From positions 1,728,451 to 1,792,450 of the forward strand of contig LN890280.1 in NCBI GenBank assembly GCA_900065925.1: 64,000 bases of DNA, in the 5' to 3' direction. Shown here in pieces: positions 35,523 to 42,681 of this stretch (positions are counted from its first letter, which is position 1; each line of letters begins with the position of its first letter). A program made the translations under genes and the position numbers. The stretch comes from Nitrosotalea devaniterrae. GTDB taxonomy: Archaea; Thermoproteota; Nitrososphaeria; Nitrososphaerales; Nitrosopumilaceae. Below the pieces are notes generated by a model. It saw only the letters and a program-made list of their open reading frames with translations. It was not told where the DNA came from and did not search any database.

Positions 35523-36563
35523 TTGCAAGTTAATCGAAAACGAATTTATAAAATTATTATGATAAGCATTATAGTAATACTTACGGGTGTTGACTTGTAT
35601 CTGATTATTCAGAACTCAACATACAGTCAACCTGTTTTAATAGGTACAAATGATTTAGGGCATATTTACTTTACAGCTCATGTAGAGATATACGATTATT
35701 CTCATCGTAATTACATAGCAGAACATGATCAGTTTGGATATAGCGTAAGATATCAGAGTCATTCAAGTACGCTACAAATTAATCAAAATCTTTTCGTAAT
35801 TAATGGAAAGACTAATGAACAATATCCAATAGCGGGTATTTACGAACTGAAAAATGATGGTTCAACTATTACCATCTCAACGCCTCTCATAATTGACATG
35901 GTAGGATCAAATACGGTAGATCTCCAGTTTCAAGTAATAAATAAAACAACTAACAAAATAGTAACAACAAACGATATTCCTGTAAATATAGAAACCATAT
36001 CATTGGCTGACGGATTACAACAAGATGCATTAAACATACAAAGACAGAACATATTTTTTACAGCCATGATAGGAGTAGTAACTGCAATCGGAGTATACTT
36101 GTCATATGATAATTCCAGAAAAATAGAAGAAACTCAACGAAAGCAAATTGATATTCTTAAAAATCAACACGATTCACAGCGTCAACAATTCTTTTCTCAA
36201 GCTATGCTTACTTGCTTCAACATACTGAGTAATTCAGACATTCGTAGTTGTAAAGAAATCATAGGTCAAGAACGCAGGGATCGGATGGAACATAAAAAAT
36301 CTCTAATTTTCAATGAAGATGGTATTAAAAACTGCGCTGACAAAATAGAAGAAGCTTACAATGAAGTATCAGCATTATATCTTTTAGATCTTTTAAACAA
36401 AGAAAACTTTCGTACTGTATATGGAGGTGGGTTGGTTATTTGGTGGAAGGTTATGAAAGATGACATAAAAGAAAAACAGAAAAAAAGTCCAAAGATAGGT
36501 AAGCATTTTGAAGATGTAGCTGACGAACTTATGAAAGCTGGGATAAATGATGAACCTTATTGA
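35523..36563 (+). CDS. Bitopic-pair membrane protein with extracytoplasmic and cytoplasmic domains
   Basis: 346 residues, TTG start. A first helix (about 10-29, IIMISIIVILTGVDLYLII), an external beta domain (30-175), a second helix (about 178-196, FFTAMIGVVTAIGVYLSY), then a cytoplasmic coiled/helical domain (200-346) that begins with a charged heptad-like run. The layout resembles a sensor with outer input and inner output. No catalytic motif seen. A DUF4760-like match for the inner domain is possible but not established. Confidence 0.6.
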   Translation: MQVNRKRIYKIIMISIIVILTGVDLYLIIQNSTYSQPVLIGTNDLGHIYFTAHVEIYDYSHRNYIAEHDQFGYSVRYQSHSSTLQINQNLFVINGKTNEQYPIAGIYELKNDGSTITISTPLIIDMVGSNTVDLQFQVINKTTNKIVTTNDIPVNIETISLADGLQQDALNIQRQNIFFTAMIGVVTAIGVYLSYDNSRKIEETQRKQIDILKNQHDSQRQQFFSQAMLTCFNILSNSDIRSCKEIIGQERRDRMEHKKSLIFNEDGIKNCADKIEEAYNEVSALYLLDLLNKENFRTVYGGGLVIWWKVMKDDIKEKQKKSPKIGKHFEDVADELMKAGINDEPY

Positions 36564-36580
36564 GGATATTCAAGATACAA

Positions 36581-36988
36581 TTATTTCTTCTTAAGAGCAG
36601 AGGCAACTACAGCTATTGCACCTGCAATTATTATAGCTGTAAGAAGACCCTTGGCTAGTTTCATTGCCGTTCCTTCATAACCACATGCCTCCAGGACAGC
36701 TATTACAATAATATCAATTTCAGCAGTAAAGAAGTCACCTTCCAGTAAAGATGTAGCCTCTTTGATTATTGATGAAGTCATATCTTTTTCCTGTCCCTGT
36801 GCATATTGCTTTAGGAAAGGACAAACAATCCTACTGAATAATGGATCATTTCTAAATTCTGCAACAAGCCCAGTTTTACCCTGATGATTAACATATTTTC
36901 TCATATCATAATGAGGATGTGTCAAACTCCATTCAGAACATTTCTTTCTAAAGTAATCACAAGATTCAGGATAACTCATAAAATTCAC
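36581..36988 (-). CDS. Hypothetical protein with C-terminal hydrophobic helix
   Basis: 135 residues. A soluble N-domain with three cysteines and aromatic residues; the C-terminal 25 residues are a membrane helix (LLTAIIIAGAIAVVASAL) closed by KKK. Its ATG shares one base with the stop of the upstream DUF3892 gene, so the two are coupled. Function unknown. Confidence 0.6.
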   Translation of the reverse strand: MNFMSYPESCDYFRKKCSEWSLTHPHYDMRKYVNHQGKTGLVAEFRNDPLFSRIVCPFLKQYAQGQEKDMTSSIIKEATSLLEGDFFTAEIDIIVIAVLEACGYEGTAMKLAKGLLTAIIIAGAIAVVASALKKK

Positions 36989-37293
36989 TAAAATGTTGGC
37001 AAATTTCCTAAATTGTCAGAAGTTGTATTATCTGCTTTAGTTTTGATATAGTCTATACCGTTAACCCTATCAATTATGATATATTGTCCGAAATCCCAGT
37101 TACCATTACTATTCTTTGTAATAGTTGCATACTTCAAACCTGCTTTAATATTTGAAACAACAGTTGATCGGAGTGCTGAATTACCGTTTGTAATTTTATC
37201 ATTAATATCTTCTCGTTGCCATACTTGGTCTATGTGAGGATGATTTACATTGTATCTCACATGCGAAATGAGATAATCAGCCCATTTTGTCAT
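36988..37293 (-). CDS. DUF3892 protein
   Basis: 101 residues. It shows the DUF3892 pattern: ADYLISHVRYNVNHPHIDQV near the start, a KAGLKYATITKNSNGNW segment, DRVNGIDYIKTKADN, and the SDNLGNLPTF ending. The family's function is unknown and it is scattered among mobile regions. It is co-transcribed with the membrane-tailed partner downstream. A palindrome (37302-37312) lies just before its ATG. Confidence 0.8.
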   Translation of the reverse strand: MTKWADYLISHVRYNVNHPHIDQVWQREDINDKITNGNSALRSTVVSNIKAGLKYATITKNSNGNWDFGQYIIIDRVNGIDYIKTKADNTTSDNLGNLPTF

Positions 37294-37301
37294 GTTTGGT
37301 A

Positions 37302-37312
37302 TGTACAGTACA
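37302..37312. promoter_or_regulatory. TGTACAGTACA palindrome
   Basis: A perfect 11-bp palindrome 9 bases upstream of the DUF3892 ATG. TGTAC is also the start of the 87-bp repeats at 33063 and 34651. It is a likely operator. Confidence 0.35.
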
Positions 37313-37373
37313 ATAATTTAACAATGATCTATAGTTGATGGTTAACCTGTGATGTACGATCTTTTGACTGTAT

Positions 37374-37406
37374 GTTAGTAAATTGTTAGCAAATTGTTTG
37401 TAATTT
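37374..37406. promoter_or_regulatory. Three tandem 11-bp repeats
   Basis: GTTAGTAAATT, GTTAGCAAATT and GTTTGTAATTT lie head to tail at 37374, 37385 and 37396. An 11-bp period keeps the sites on one DNA face. They end 17 bases before the GTG at 37423 and resemble a phased binding site for a regulator. Confidence 0.55.
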
Positions 37407-37422
37407 CTATCATAATTCTTAA

Positions 37423-38454
37423 GTGGTTGTATTTGATCCGATCAAATCGGGGAGTTGGCCTATGATAGATACTCAAATACGAATATACCGTCAGTACAGA
37501 ACTTATCGCCTAGTAAATGCCAGAGTAATGGAAATTACTGCGCGATATTACATGTGGATAAAGGCAAAAACTGAACTTTGGGTCTACGGATTACCGGGTT
37601 ACCTGCCAAGTTTAGATGTAAAAAATAGCGATGGAGTTAGTCTGCCAGTACTGAGCCCCGACGAACTAAATCATTTATTGAAAGGTGAGACTGAACAGGA
37701 GATGGGAATAATAGCAAAGGAGCGAGTTACGCAAGAAAGTCTTCGTAAATTGATGAGTCAGACAGAAGCAGGTAAAAAATCCAAAGCTCCAGTAGATAAT
37801 CCAAATGGTAAAGCAGTTCATTATGTTGGAGTAATATTACCACCAGTGGACTTTGATCATTTTGAAGAAATCACATTACAGTGGATAGAGCAGATTGAAA
37901 GTAAAGAGAACTCAAATCACTGCATTAGTCAACATGTAAACCGCCAGCATATCATAGAATCTACAACTACTGATAGTGAATATATCGACATAACAATGGA
38001 TAACAAAAAGTATGAGTTACGCAAAACACCGGAAATAACTGCTGTTGATGTAGACAAAAAACCAGTAAATATCACAGATGGTAAAGAATACGTAAAAGTT
38101 CTTAGTGATAAGACGCGATCCGTCTTTAGAATTAAGAGAAATTGCCCACACATATTTACTATCAAATGGTCTATTGGTATTCCTAATCTTGTCAGGAGAT
38201 GGGCTTGGGCTGGCTTTGCAATAGCATTATCAGTTATCGCTTTTGCAATAGCAGGCTTTGTTCATGATAAATCAACATTTGATTTCAATGCAAGATTATT
38301 GGCTGGTTTGATTGCTATGATTGTGGCTTTCCGGGCTCTCTTATTCCATGATACTGATTTGATGTCTCGTTGGAATAAGGTATACCTCATACTATTAGGG
38401 ATCATCGTAGGAATAGTCTTGGTAATGTACCTGATATCCAAAATTGTATCATAA
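37423..38454 (+). CDS. Membrane protein with large soluble N-domain
   Basis: 343 residues, GTG start. The N-terminal 240 residues are soluble and charged; three hydrophobic helices close the protein (about 259-280, AWAGFAIALSVIAFAIAGFV; 289-307; 318-342). No known family. Its promoter holds three phased 11-bp repeats. It is another of the soluble-plus-membrane proteins of the island. Confidence 0.6.
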   Translation: MVVFDPIKSGSWPMIDTQIRIYRQYRTYRLVNARVMEITARYYMWIKAKTELWVYGLPGYLPSLDVKNSDGVSLPVLSPDELNHLLKGETEQEMGIIAKERVTQESLRKLMSQTEAGKKSKAPVDNPNGKAVHYVGVILPPVDFDHFEEITLQWIEQIESKENSNHCISQHVNRQHIIESTTTDSEYIDITMDNKKYELRKTPEITAVDVDKKPVNITDGKEYVKVLSDKTRSVFRIKRNCPHIFTIKWSIGIPNLVRRWAWAGFAIALSVIAFAIAGFVHDKSTFDFNARLLAGLIAMIVAFRALLFHDTDLMSRWNKVYLILLGIIVGIVLVMYLISKIVS

Positions 38455-38523
38455 AAATATAACAATGAAGTAGTAAATTTTATCAAAAAGTATATCTATA
38501 GTAGATCGGAAGTGACTGTACGA

Positions 38524-38640
38524 ATGGTTCCTGCGCCACATTGGCAAGTCAAAAATGAAGGCGATTGTAGTAAAATCATAGGCAAAGGCATAGCAGAAGG
38601 ACTTACTGACATTAAGGTAGAAGCAGACATTACTGAATGA
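38524..38640 (+). CDS. Possible 38-residue peptide
   Basis: ATG to TGA, with a GTG 12 bases earlier in frame. The peptide starts MVPAPHWQVKNEGDCSKI and contains IGKGIAEGLTD, an even, protein-like composition unlike random AT-rich frames. It follows the membrane gene by 70 bases. Coding status rests only on composition. Confidence 0.3.
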   Translation: MVPAPHWQVKNEGDCSKIIGKGIAEGLTDIKVEADITE

Positions 38641-38670
38641 TTTACTATCATTATTGTTTATTTTAGAATT

Positions 38671-38785
38671 TTTCATTATATACGTCTGATACTGAAACTT
38701 TCCAGTCGTCAACCATACTTAGGAAGCTAGATAAACCATGTAAAAATGAGGAACGAGATTGTTTTAGTTTAACCAATTAAGGAAC
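38671..38785 (+). repeat. Tandem repeat copy 1, possible small RNA unit
   Basis: Similar over 115 bases to 38807-38921. Copy 1 opens with a TATA-like CATTATATACG, followed by the conserved blocks ACTTTCCA, AACCAT, GATAAA, AAATGAGGA and CCAATTAA. There is no shared reading frame. Each unit may be a promoter plus short transcript. Confidence 0.6.
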
Positions 38786-38806
38786 AAGTTTCTTTATATA
38801 TGAATT

Positions 38807-38921
38807 CTCTTTATAAACGCCAATACTGAGAACTTTCCAATCCTAAACCATGCGTATGAGGGTGGATAAAACACGAAGAAAATGAGGATCGGAATTTTAA
38901 AACTCTGCCAATTAACGATTC
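38807..38921 (+). repeat. Tandem repeat copy 2, possible small RNA unit
   Basis: Second copy, 136 bases downstream of the first. It opens with CTTTATAAACG in the place of the first copy's TATA-like box and keeps the same conserved blocks in the same order, with changes between them. That pattern suggests selection on short motifs or an RNA shape. Confidence 0.6.
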
Positions 38922-39005
38922 GGTTTAGATATCCATGCCTATTCTAGAGAGTGTGAGTGTGAGAAATGATTAGAATACTAAAACTTGAAAATAAAATGTT
39001 GTATT

Positions 39006-39044
39006 AGTTACTAACTTACTAATTTTTCAAAAAAGTTAGTAACT
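39006..39044. repeat. 12-bp inverted repeat, two 9-bp palindromes
   Basis: AGTTACTAACTT (39006-39017) pairs with AAGTTAGTAACT (39033-39044) over a 15-base AT-rich spacer. Each arm holds a palindrome (GTTACTAAC or GTTAGTAAC), so it may be a pair of operators rather than a hairpin terminator. It shares GTTAGTAA with the 37374 repeats. Confidence 0.6.
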
Positions 39045-39173
39045 TTTCACACACTGTTCAGATCGTATTCTAGTATTGCTATCATCTATAATATTTCGTA
39101 TATAAAAAAAATAATGTGTGTGAGTGTATGATATCTAGGATATGATATCTGTAGTAGATACTGGGGAATCTTG

Positions 39174-39428
39174 TTACTTGTATTTTATCAGAGTGATTCC
39201 AAACTCATTCGTACGACTCACACACTTACCCATACTTGAACACATTTTGTCAAGATATCTTTTTGCAGTTACAGGAGAAATCTCTGCTAGTTCTGCACCA
39301 GAGTATACTAGTTCCTCTAATACTGCATATCCTACCTTATTCAGTTTGTCATAGACAAATTTCCTAAAGATTGGCTCTTTATTCCTGCTAACCTGTAATT
39401 CAGAAGGATTCTGTGGTTGTTCGCTCAC
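39174..39428 (-). CDS. Small HTH-like protein
   Basis: 84 residues, GTG start directly after the upstream stop (no gap). The middle (KVGYAVLEELVYSGAELAEI, then SPVTAKRYLDKMCS) reads as a helix-turn-helix with a recognition helix. It is the last of three small genes in one operon. It probably binds DNA; the target may be the GTGTGAGTGT sites near 39118, though this is only proximity. Confidence 0.6.
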   Translation of the reverse strand: MSEQPQNPSELQVSRNKEPIFRKFVYDKLNKVGYAVLEELVYSGAELAEISPVTAKRYLDKMCSSMGKCVSRTNEFGITLIKYK

Positions 39429-39674
39429 TTACATAACACCTCCTGATTCAATTGCTTGTTGTGCAACTCTTGCTAGCAATGCATTTCTAGCCCTCCTCAA
39501 AAGCTGAGTTCTGTTGGCTCTTGGCTTTACTGCTAAAGGATTTTTGCAACAGGGACATAGTATGTCATTACATACCATAAAGACCTCGCAATGTCTACAG
39601 CATTTCTTTCCATCTTTGTAGTTAGGAGCAAGCCCATGAAATCTATCACAGATTCCCTTGCAAGACCTACTCAT
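39429..39674 (-). CDS. Zinc-finger protein
   Basis: 81 residues. Nine cysteines in pairs (SCKGIC, KCCRHC, CNDILCPCC) form one or two zinc ribbons, followed by a basic arginine-rich helix (RANRTQLLRRARNALLARV). It is suited to nucleic-acid binding. Its ATG overlaps the TGA of the 51-residue gene upstream (ATGA), and its stop abuts the next GTG. Small zinc proteins of this kind are common in archaeal mobile elements. Confidence 0.7.
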   Translation of the reverse strand: MSRSCKGICDRFHGLAPNYKDGKKCCRHCEVFMVCNDILCPCCKNPLAVKPRANRTQLLRRARNALLARVAQQAIESGGVM

Positions 39675-39826
39675 TTTATCTCCCTTGCGGAAATTGCATA
39701 TTTTTTGAAATACTCTAGTTTGCCGTGTTTCTCACAGACATGGAAAAGCTGTTCCCCTTCTGGTGATGTTACTCGAATTTCGAGTATCTTTTTCTTGTCA
39801 CAGCAAGAGTTTATTTTTTCAAGCAT
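39671..39826 (-). CDS. 51-residue zinc-binding protein
   Basis: ATG (39826) to TGA (39671). The residues C8, C9, C31 and H34 (NSCCDKK, HVCEKHGK) could bind one zinc. It is coupled to the next gene by a 4-base overlap and starts a three-gene operon of small nucleic-acid-binding-type proteins. The start lies 10 bases from the divergent ATG at 39836. Confidence 0.65.
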   Translation of the reverse strand: MLEKINSCCDKKKILEIRVTSPEGEQLFHVCEKHGKLEYFKKYAISAREIK

Positions 39827-39835
39827 GAAATATCT

Positions 39836-40789
39836 ATGAAAAAATACGCCATGTTACAGTTCAGACGCACGCTTCTAGGTATAAGATATAAGGCTGAAAA
39901 ACAATTTATGCCTAAGAAACCGCACCATTTTAGTTTGGAAAATATAGATCAGATTCTAGGGGATTACAGCAGGCGTTTGTTTAGTGGTTTAAAGGATGAA
40001 GAATACAATATTCTAAAATGGTTAGCGAAAAATGGTGCACAGAGTCTTTCTGAAATCAACGAATTCCGTAGATGGAGTGTAAAGAGACATCTGTATGGTT
40101 CAAAGCGGATTTTTAGTCTGATTGATCAAGAGTATGTACGTATCATTGTAATCAATAAAAGAAAAAAATATGATTTAACAATGAAAGGCTTACTCGCAGT
40201 TTTAGCTGTAACCCACTTTGAAGATATTCATCTAATACAAACTTACAGAAAATCTCTACAGAGGAAAATAAAGAAAATTAAATTGGTAAAGTGGTCTCTT
40301 GATTTTATAAAATATGAAATAGCATTGGTCATGAATTATAATTATTTACAGGGATTAGACTGGACTAGATTCAAATTTGTTCAGTGGTATTGGGATAACT
40401 TGAAAGACGAGGATACAATAATATCAGAAATTATAGTTAATCCAATATTTTTAAAAAAAAATAATGTTGCAACAGAAGATTACAATTACATAAAAAAGGA
40501 ATATCTGAGATTATTTTTTATTTTAAATTTTTGTACCATTAAGATATCACTAGGAAAACAAGTCAATCCAAATATTCTTGAAAAAGATCAAACTGGTCGT
40601 AAATTTATTCATTTGTGGCATCATTACTTGATTTGGGATACAAGTGAGAAATCCTTGAAAGAAAGACAACAATATAGAACTATCAAGAAAAATGCTGAAA
40701 AACCCTATAGAGAATATTTAGAATCAATAGAAAAAGAAGCTAAAGAAATTGTTCTTAAAAATGGATATGAAATATCAAACAAAACCTAA
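39836..40789 (+). CDS. Winged-helix-like protein of the island
   Basis: 317 residues. About residues 48-125 look like a winged helix (GLKDEEYNILKWLAKNGAQ, then RRWSVKRHLYGSKRIFSLI and a YDLTMKGLLAVLAV tail). The rest is helical and rich in aromatic and basic residues, with no enzymatic motif. Lysine-rich, AT-rich codon use fits the island. The 3' end overlaps the convergent integrase by 4 bases. It probably binds DNA. Confidence 0.65.
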   Translation: MKKYAMLQFRRTLLGIRYKAEKQFMPKKPHHFSLENIDQILGDYSRRLFSGLKDEEYNILKWLAKNGAQSLSEINEFRRWSVKRHLYGSKRIFSLIDQEYVRIIVINKRKKYDLTMKGLLAVLAVTHFEDIHLIQTYRKSLQRKIKKIKLVKWSLDFIKYEIALVMNYNYLQGLDWTRFKFVQWYWDNLKDEDTIISEIIVNPIFLKKNNVATEDYNYIKKEYLRLFFILNFCTIKISLGKQVNPNILEKDQTGRKFIHLWHHYLIWDTSEKSLKERQQYRTIKKNAEKPYREYLESIEKEAKEIVLKNGYEISNKT

Positions 40790-42060
40790 GTTTGATTTGC
40801 CTCGGGGATTTGATTTCGAAGCTCTTTCCAATCCTTGAGCATCTCAAAAAATTGTTCCATTTCTTGAGGTGCCATATCTATGAAGGGATTTGCCCGCATC
40901 TTGGAAAGCTGCCTTTGTAGATTATTAATCTCAAGTTCCTTTTCTCTCAGGCTCTCATTCACAGTTTCCTCAAGTTGCTGATTCTTTATTCTCAATACCT
41001 CCGATTCCCCTATAGTCAATTCCGGAATACATCTTCGAAACTCATTTTTGATGGTCTGGAACATCTTTTGTTCCTGAGGTGACATTCCTGCTTCATTTGT
41101 GGGTAGCCTCCAATAATGCCCAGAAAGCGAGGAATTTGCGTGTCCCATTAGCATTTCAACCCTTTCAGAGTCCATTCCAGAGGTTTTGCATATTGTGTTA
41201 AAGTACTTACGAAAACCGTGGCATGTCATGGTTTTATGCCTAGTTTTGAAATTATGAGAGTTAGTAGCAACTCCCGCTTTTCTTACCAAATTGATGATAA
41301 TCTCGGATATACCGCTGTCTGAATGAATGGCTTCTGGAAAATGTTTCTTGTTGTATATGTCAGTCCATTCTCCAGCATGCTCCGGTCTGAATTCATTTCG
41401 TATAAGAGGAGAATCTTCTGTTACCTTTTCCCCGTTTCGTTTTCTATATTCATGATAATCCCTTATGGATTGTAGTCCCTGCGGAGTGACAAAGGAATGA
41501 TACTCTTCGTTGGTACCTGCATAAACCCGTATGGCTGCCCAATCTTCTATAGTTGTGATATCTTTGAATTTGAGGTCTTTTATCGCTCCCTTTCGCATCC
41601 CAGACAATAACAGTCCTAGTATTGCTTTTTCCCGAAAACTTGCAATGTTATACATTTTTTGTAGTTCAAGCTCATCATACTTTTCATCAGTAGAACGTTT
41701 CCTGTCTGGAAAATTTGCCTTTATTCGTATCCAAGCATCAGACATGTTTTCTACTCTATTGAAGATCAGAAACTTCTTGAGCGGATTTACTAGTGTAATT
41801 ATGCTATTTGGGTTAACTTCGTTCTGATTGACTCTACTTTTGAGATAATCAACATAGGTTTCTATGATATCTTCTTTTGTAGAGTTGTCTAGTTTTATGA
41901 ATTGATCAGGATGAATTTTGACAAATTCAAAGAAATCGTAAAGAGAATATTTCCAGTTGTTAAGAGTAGCTGGGCTTCTTGCTTTCTTTAGATATCTGTA
42001 AACTGATTCTATCTTTGCAAATTCATTTCTGTCATTCGGTATTGATTCTGTCAAAGTCAT
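40786..42060 (-). CDS. Tyrosine recombinase (integrase)
   Basis: 424 residues. An N-terminal SAM-like core-binding domain (about 15-115) is followed by a catalytic domain: R156 (LLSGMRKGAI), H281/R284 (CHGFRKYF), H307 (LMGHANS) and Y316 (SGHYW). A C-terminal coiled coil (350-420) follows. The set of catalytic residues is complete. It lies at the right edge of the island, next to core nadM, and is probably the agent that moved it. The gene is not split. Confidence 0.93.
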   Translation of the reverse strand: MTLTESIPNDRNEFAKIESVYRYLKKARSPATLNNWKYSLYDFFEFVKIHPDQFIKLDNSTKEDIIETYVDYLKSRVNQNEVNPNSIITLVNPLKKFLIFNRVENMSDAWIRIKANFPDRKRSTDEKYDELELQKMYNIASFREKAILGLLLSGMRKGAIKDLKFKDITTIEDWAAIRVYAGTNEEYHSFVTPQGLQSIRDYHEYRKRNGEKVTEDSPLIRNEFRPEHAGEWTDIYNKKHFPEAIHSDSGISEIIINLVRKAGVATNSHNFKTRHKTMTCHGFRKYFNTICKTSGMDSERVEMLMGHANSSLSGHYWRLPTNEAGMSPQEQKMFQTIKNEFRRCIPELTIGESEVLRIKNQQLEETVNESLREKELEINNLQRQLSKMRANPFIDMAPQEMEQFFEMLKDWKELRNQIPEANQT

Positions 42061-42063
42061 GCA

Positions 42064-42085
42064 TTAGGTAGCAAAAAGTACCTAA
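42064..42085. promoter_or_regulatory. Inverted repeat upstream of integrase
   Basis: TTAGGTA (42064-42070) and TACCTAA (42079-42085) with an 8-base spacer, four bases before the integrase ATG. It is either an operator or part of the attachment or recombinase-binding site. Confidence 0.45.
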
Positions 42086-42114
42086 AATACACCGATTATC
42101 AACAATCTTGATAA

Positions 42115-42612
42115 TTAAAGAATTTTGGCAAGTCTGCTTTTTGCGTCTATTTTTAAGAGAACTTGTTTGGTTCCTTCAGGAACAAGATCTGACCAGTTTT
42201 TGCCATTTGCGATCAACTCTCGAATATTTGTTCCAGAAATCATATCTCTTTTGAAAAGAGGAACTTCAAAGACAGTTTTTCCTCTTTTTTTGTATAATGT
42301 AATAGTAAATTCGTCATTTGAAAAAACCATATCGTATGGAGGTACAATGGAATCAACGTGATATGTCCACATATCATGATCGCCAGTATCTGGTACAAAA
42401 AATATCTTGACACGTTCTAATGTTTTAGAATCAAGCGATGAGAGAATCATTTCTTTTCGTTCATCTGCTGTGAATGGATTTCTTTTTTCATGACTTTTGT
42501 TTGAGCTTCCAATTCCAATCCACAAATTGTCAACCTTTGACAATCCAATATGTACAGCTTCTAGGTGTCCCTTGTGAAACGGTTGGAATCTACCAATTAG
42601 AAGACCATCCAT
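42115..42612 (-). CDS. nadM: Nicotinamide-nucleotide adenylyltransferase
   Basis: 165 residues from ATG 42612 (a GTG/ATG at 42633 would add seven). It joins NMN and ATP to form NAD. Class motifs: GRFQPFHKGHLEAV (nucleotide-binding GxFxPxHxGH) near the start and MISGTNIRELI near the end. It is the first core gene right of the island, and its stop lies 54 bases from the integrase start. Confidence 0.94.
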   Translation of the reverse strand: MDGLLIGRFQPFHKGHLEAVHIGLSKVDNLWIGIGSSNKSHEKRNPFTADERKEMILSSLDSKTLERVKIFFVPDTGDHDMWTYHVDSIVPPYDMVFSNDEFTITLYKKRGKTVFEVPLFKRDMISGTNIRELIANGKNWSDLVPEGTKQVLLKIDAKSRLAKIL

Positions 42613-42681
42613 TGTCGAGATCTTGTTGTACATGTTTAAAAAACCATCATTAATTAGATTCTAAAATTAAACGAGCTAGTC

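Larger units (their letters stand above)
38641..39170. other. Gene-free stretch with repeats
   Basis: About 530 bases without a convincing gene. It holds two tandem 115-bp repeats (38671-38785 and 38807-38921), the 12-bp inverted repeat at 39006-39044, and GTGTGAGTGT at 38951 and 39118. It divides the membrane-gene half of the island from the zinc-finger/integrase half. Confidence 0.6.

Noticed and set aside
38671-38921. CRISPR array
   Set aside because: Only two units, 115 bases long, diverged throughout, with no short exact repeat/spacer pattern and no cas gene.
39006-39044. Intrinsic terminator
   Set aside because: The arms are AT-rich and made of two palindromes, there is no convincing U-run, and no gene ends next to it; an operator pair fits better.
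26761-42114. Matching attL/attR direct repeats around the island
   Set aside because: I compared the left 350 bases with the right junction by eye and found only short AT-rich matches such as ATAATTAAAG, too weak to claim. A computed alignment with an empty site is needed.
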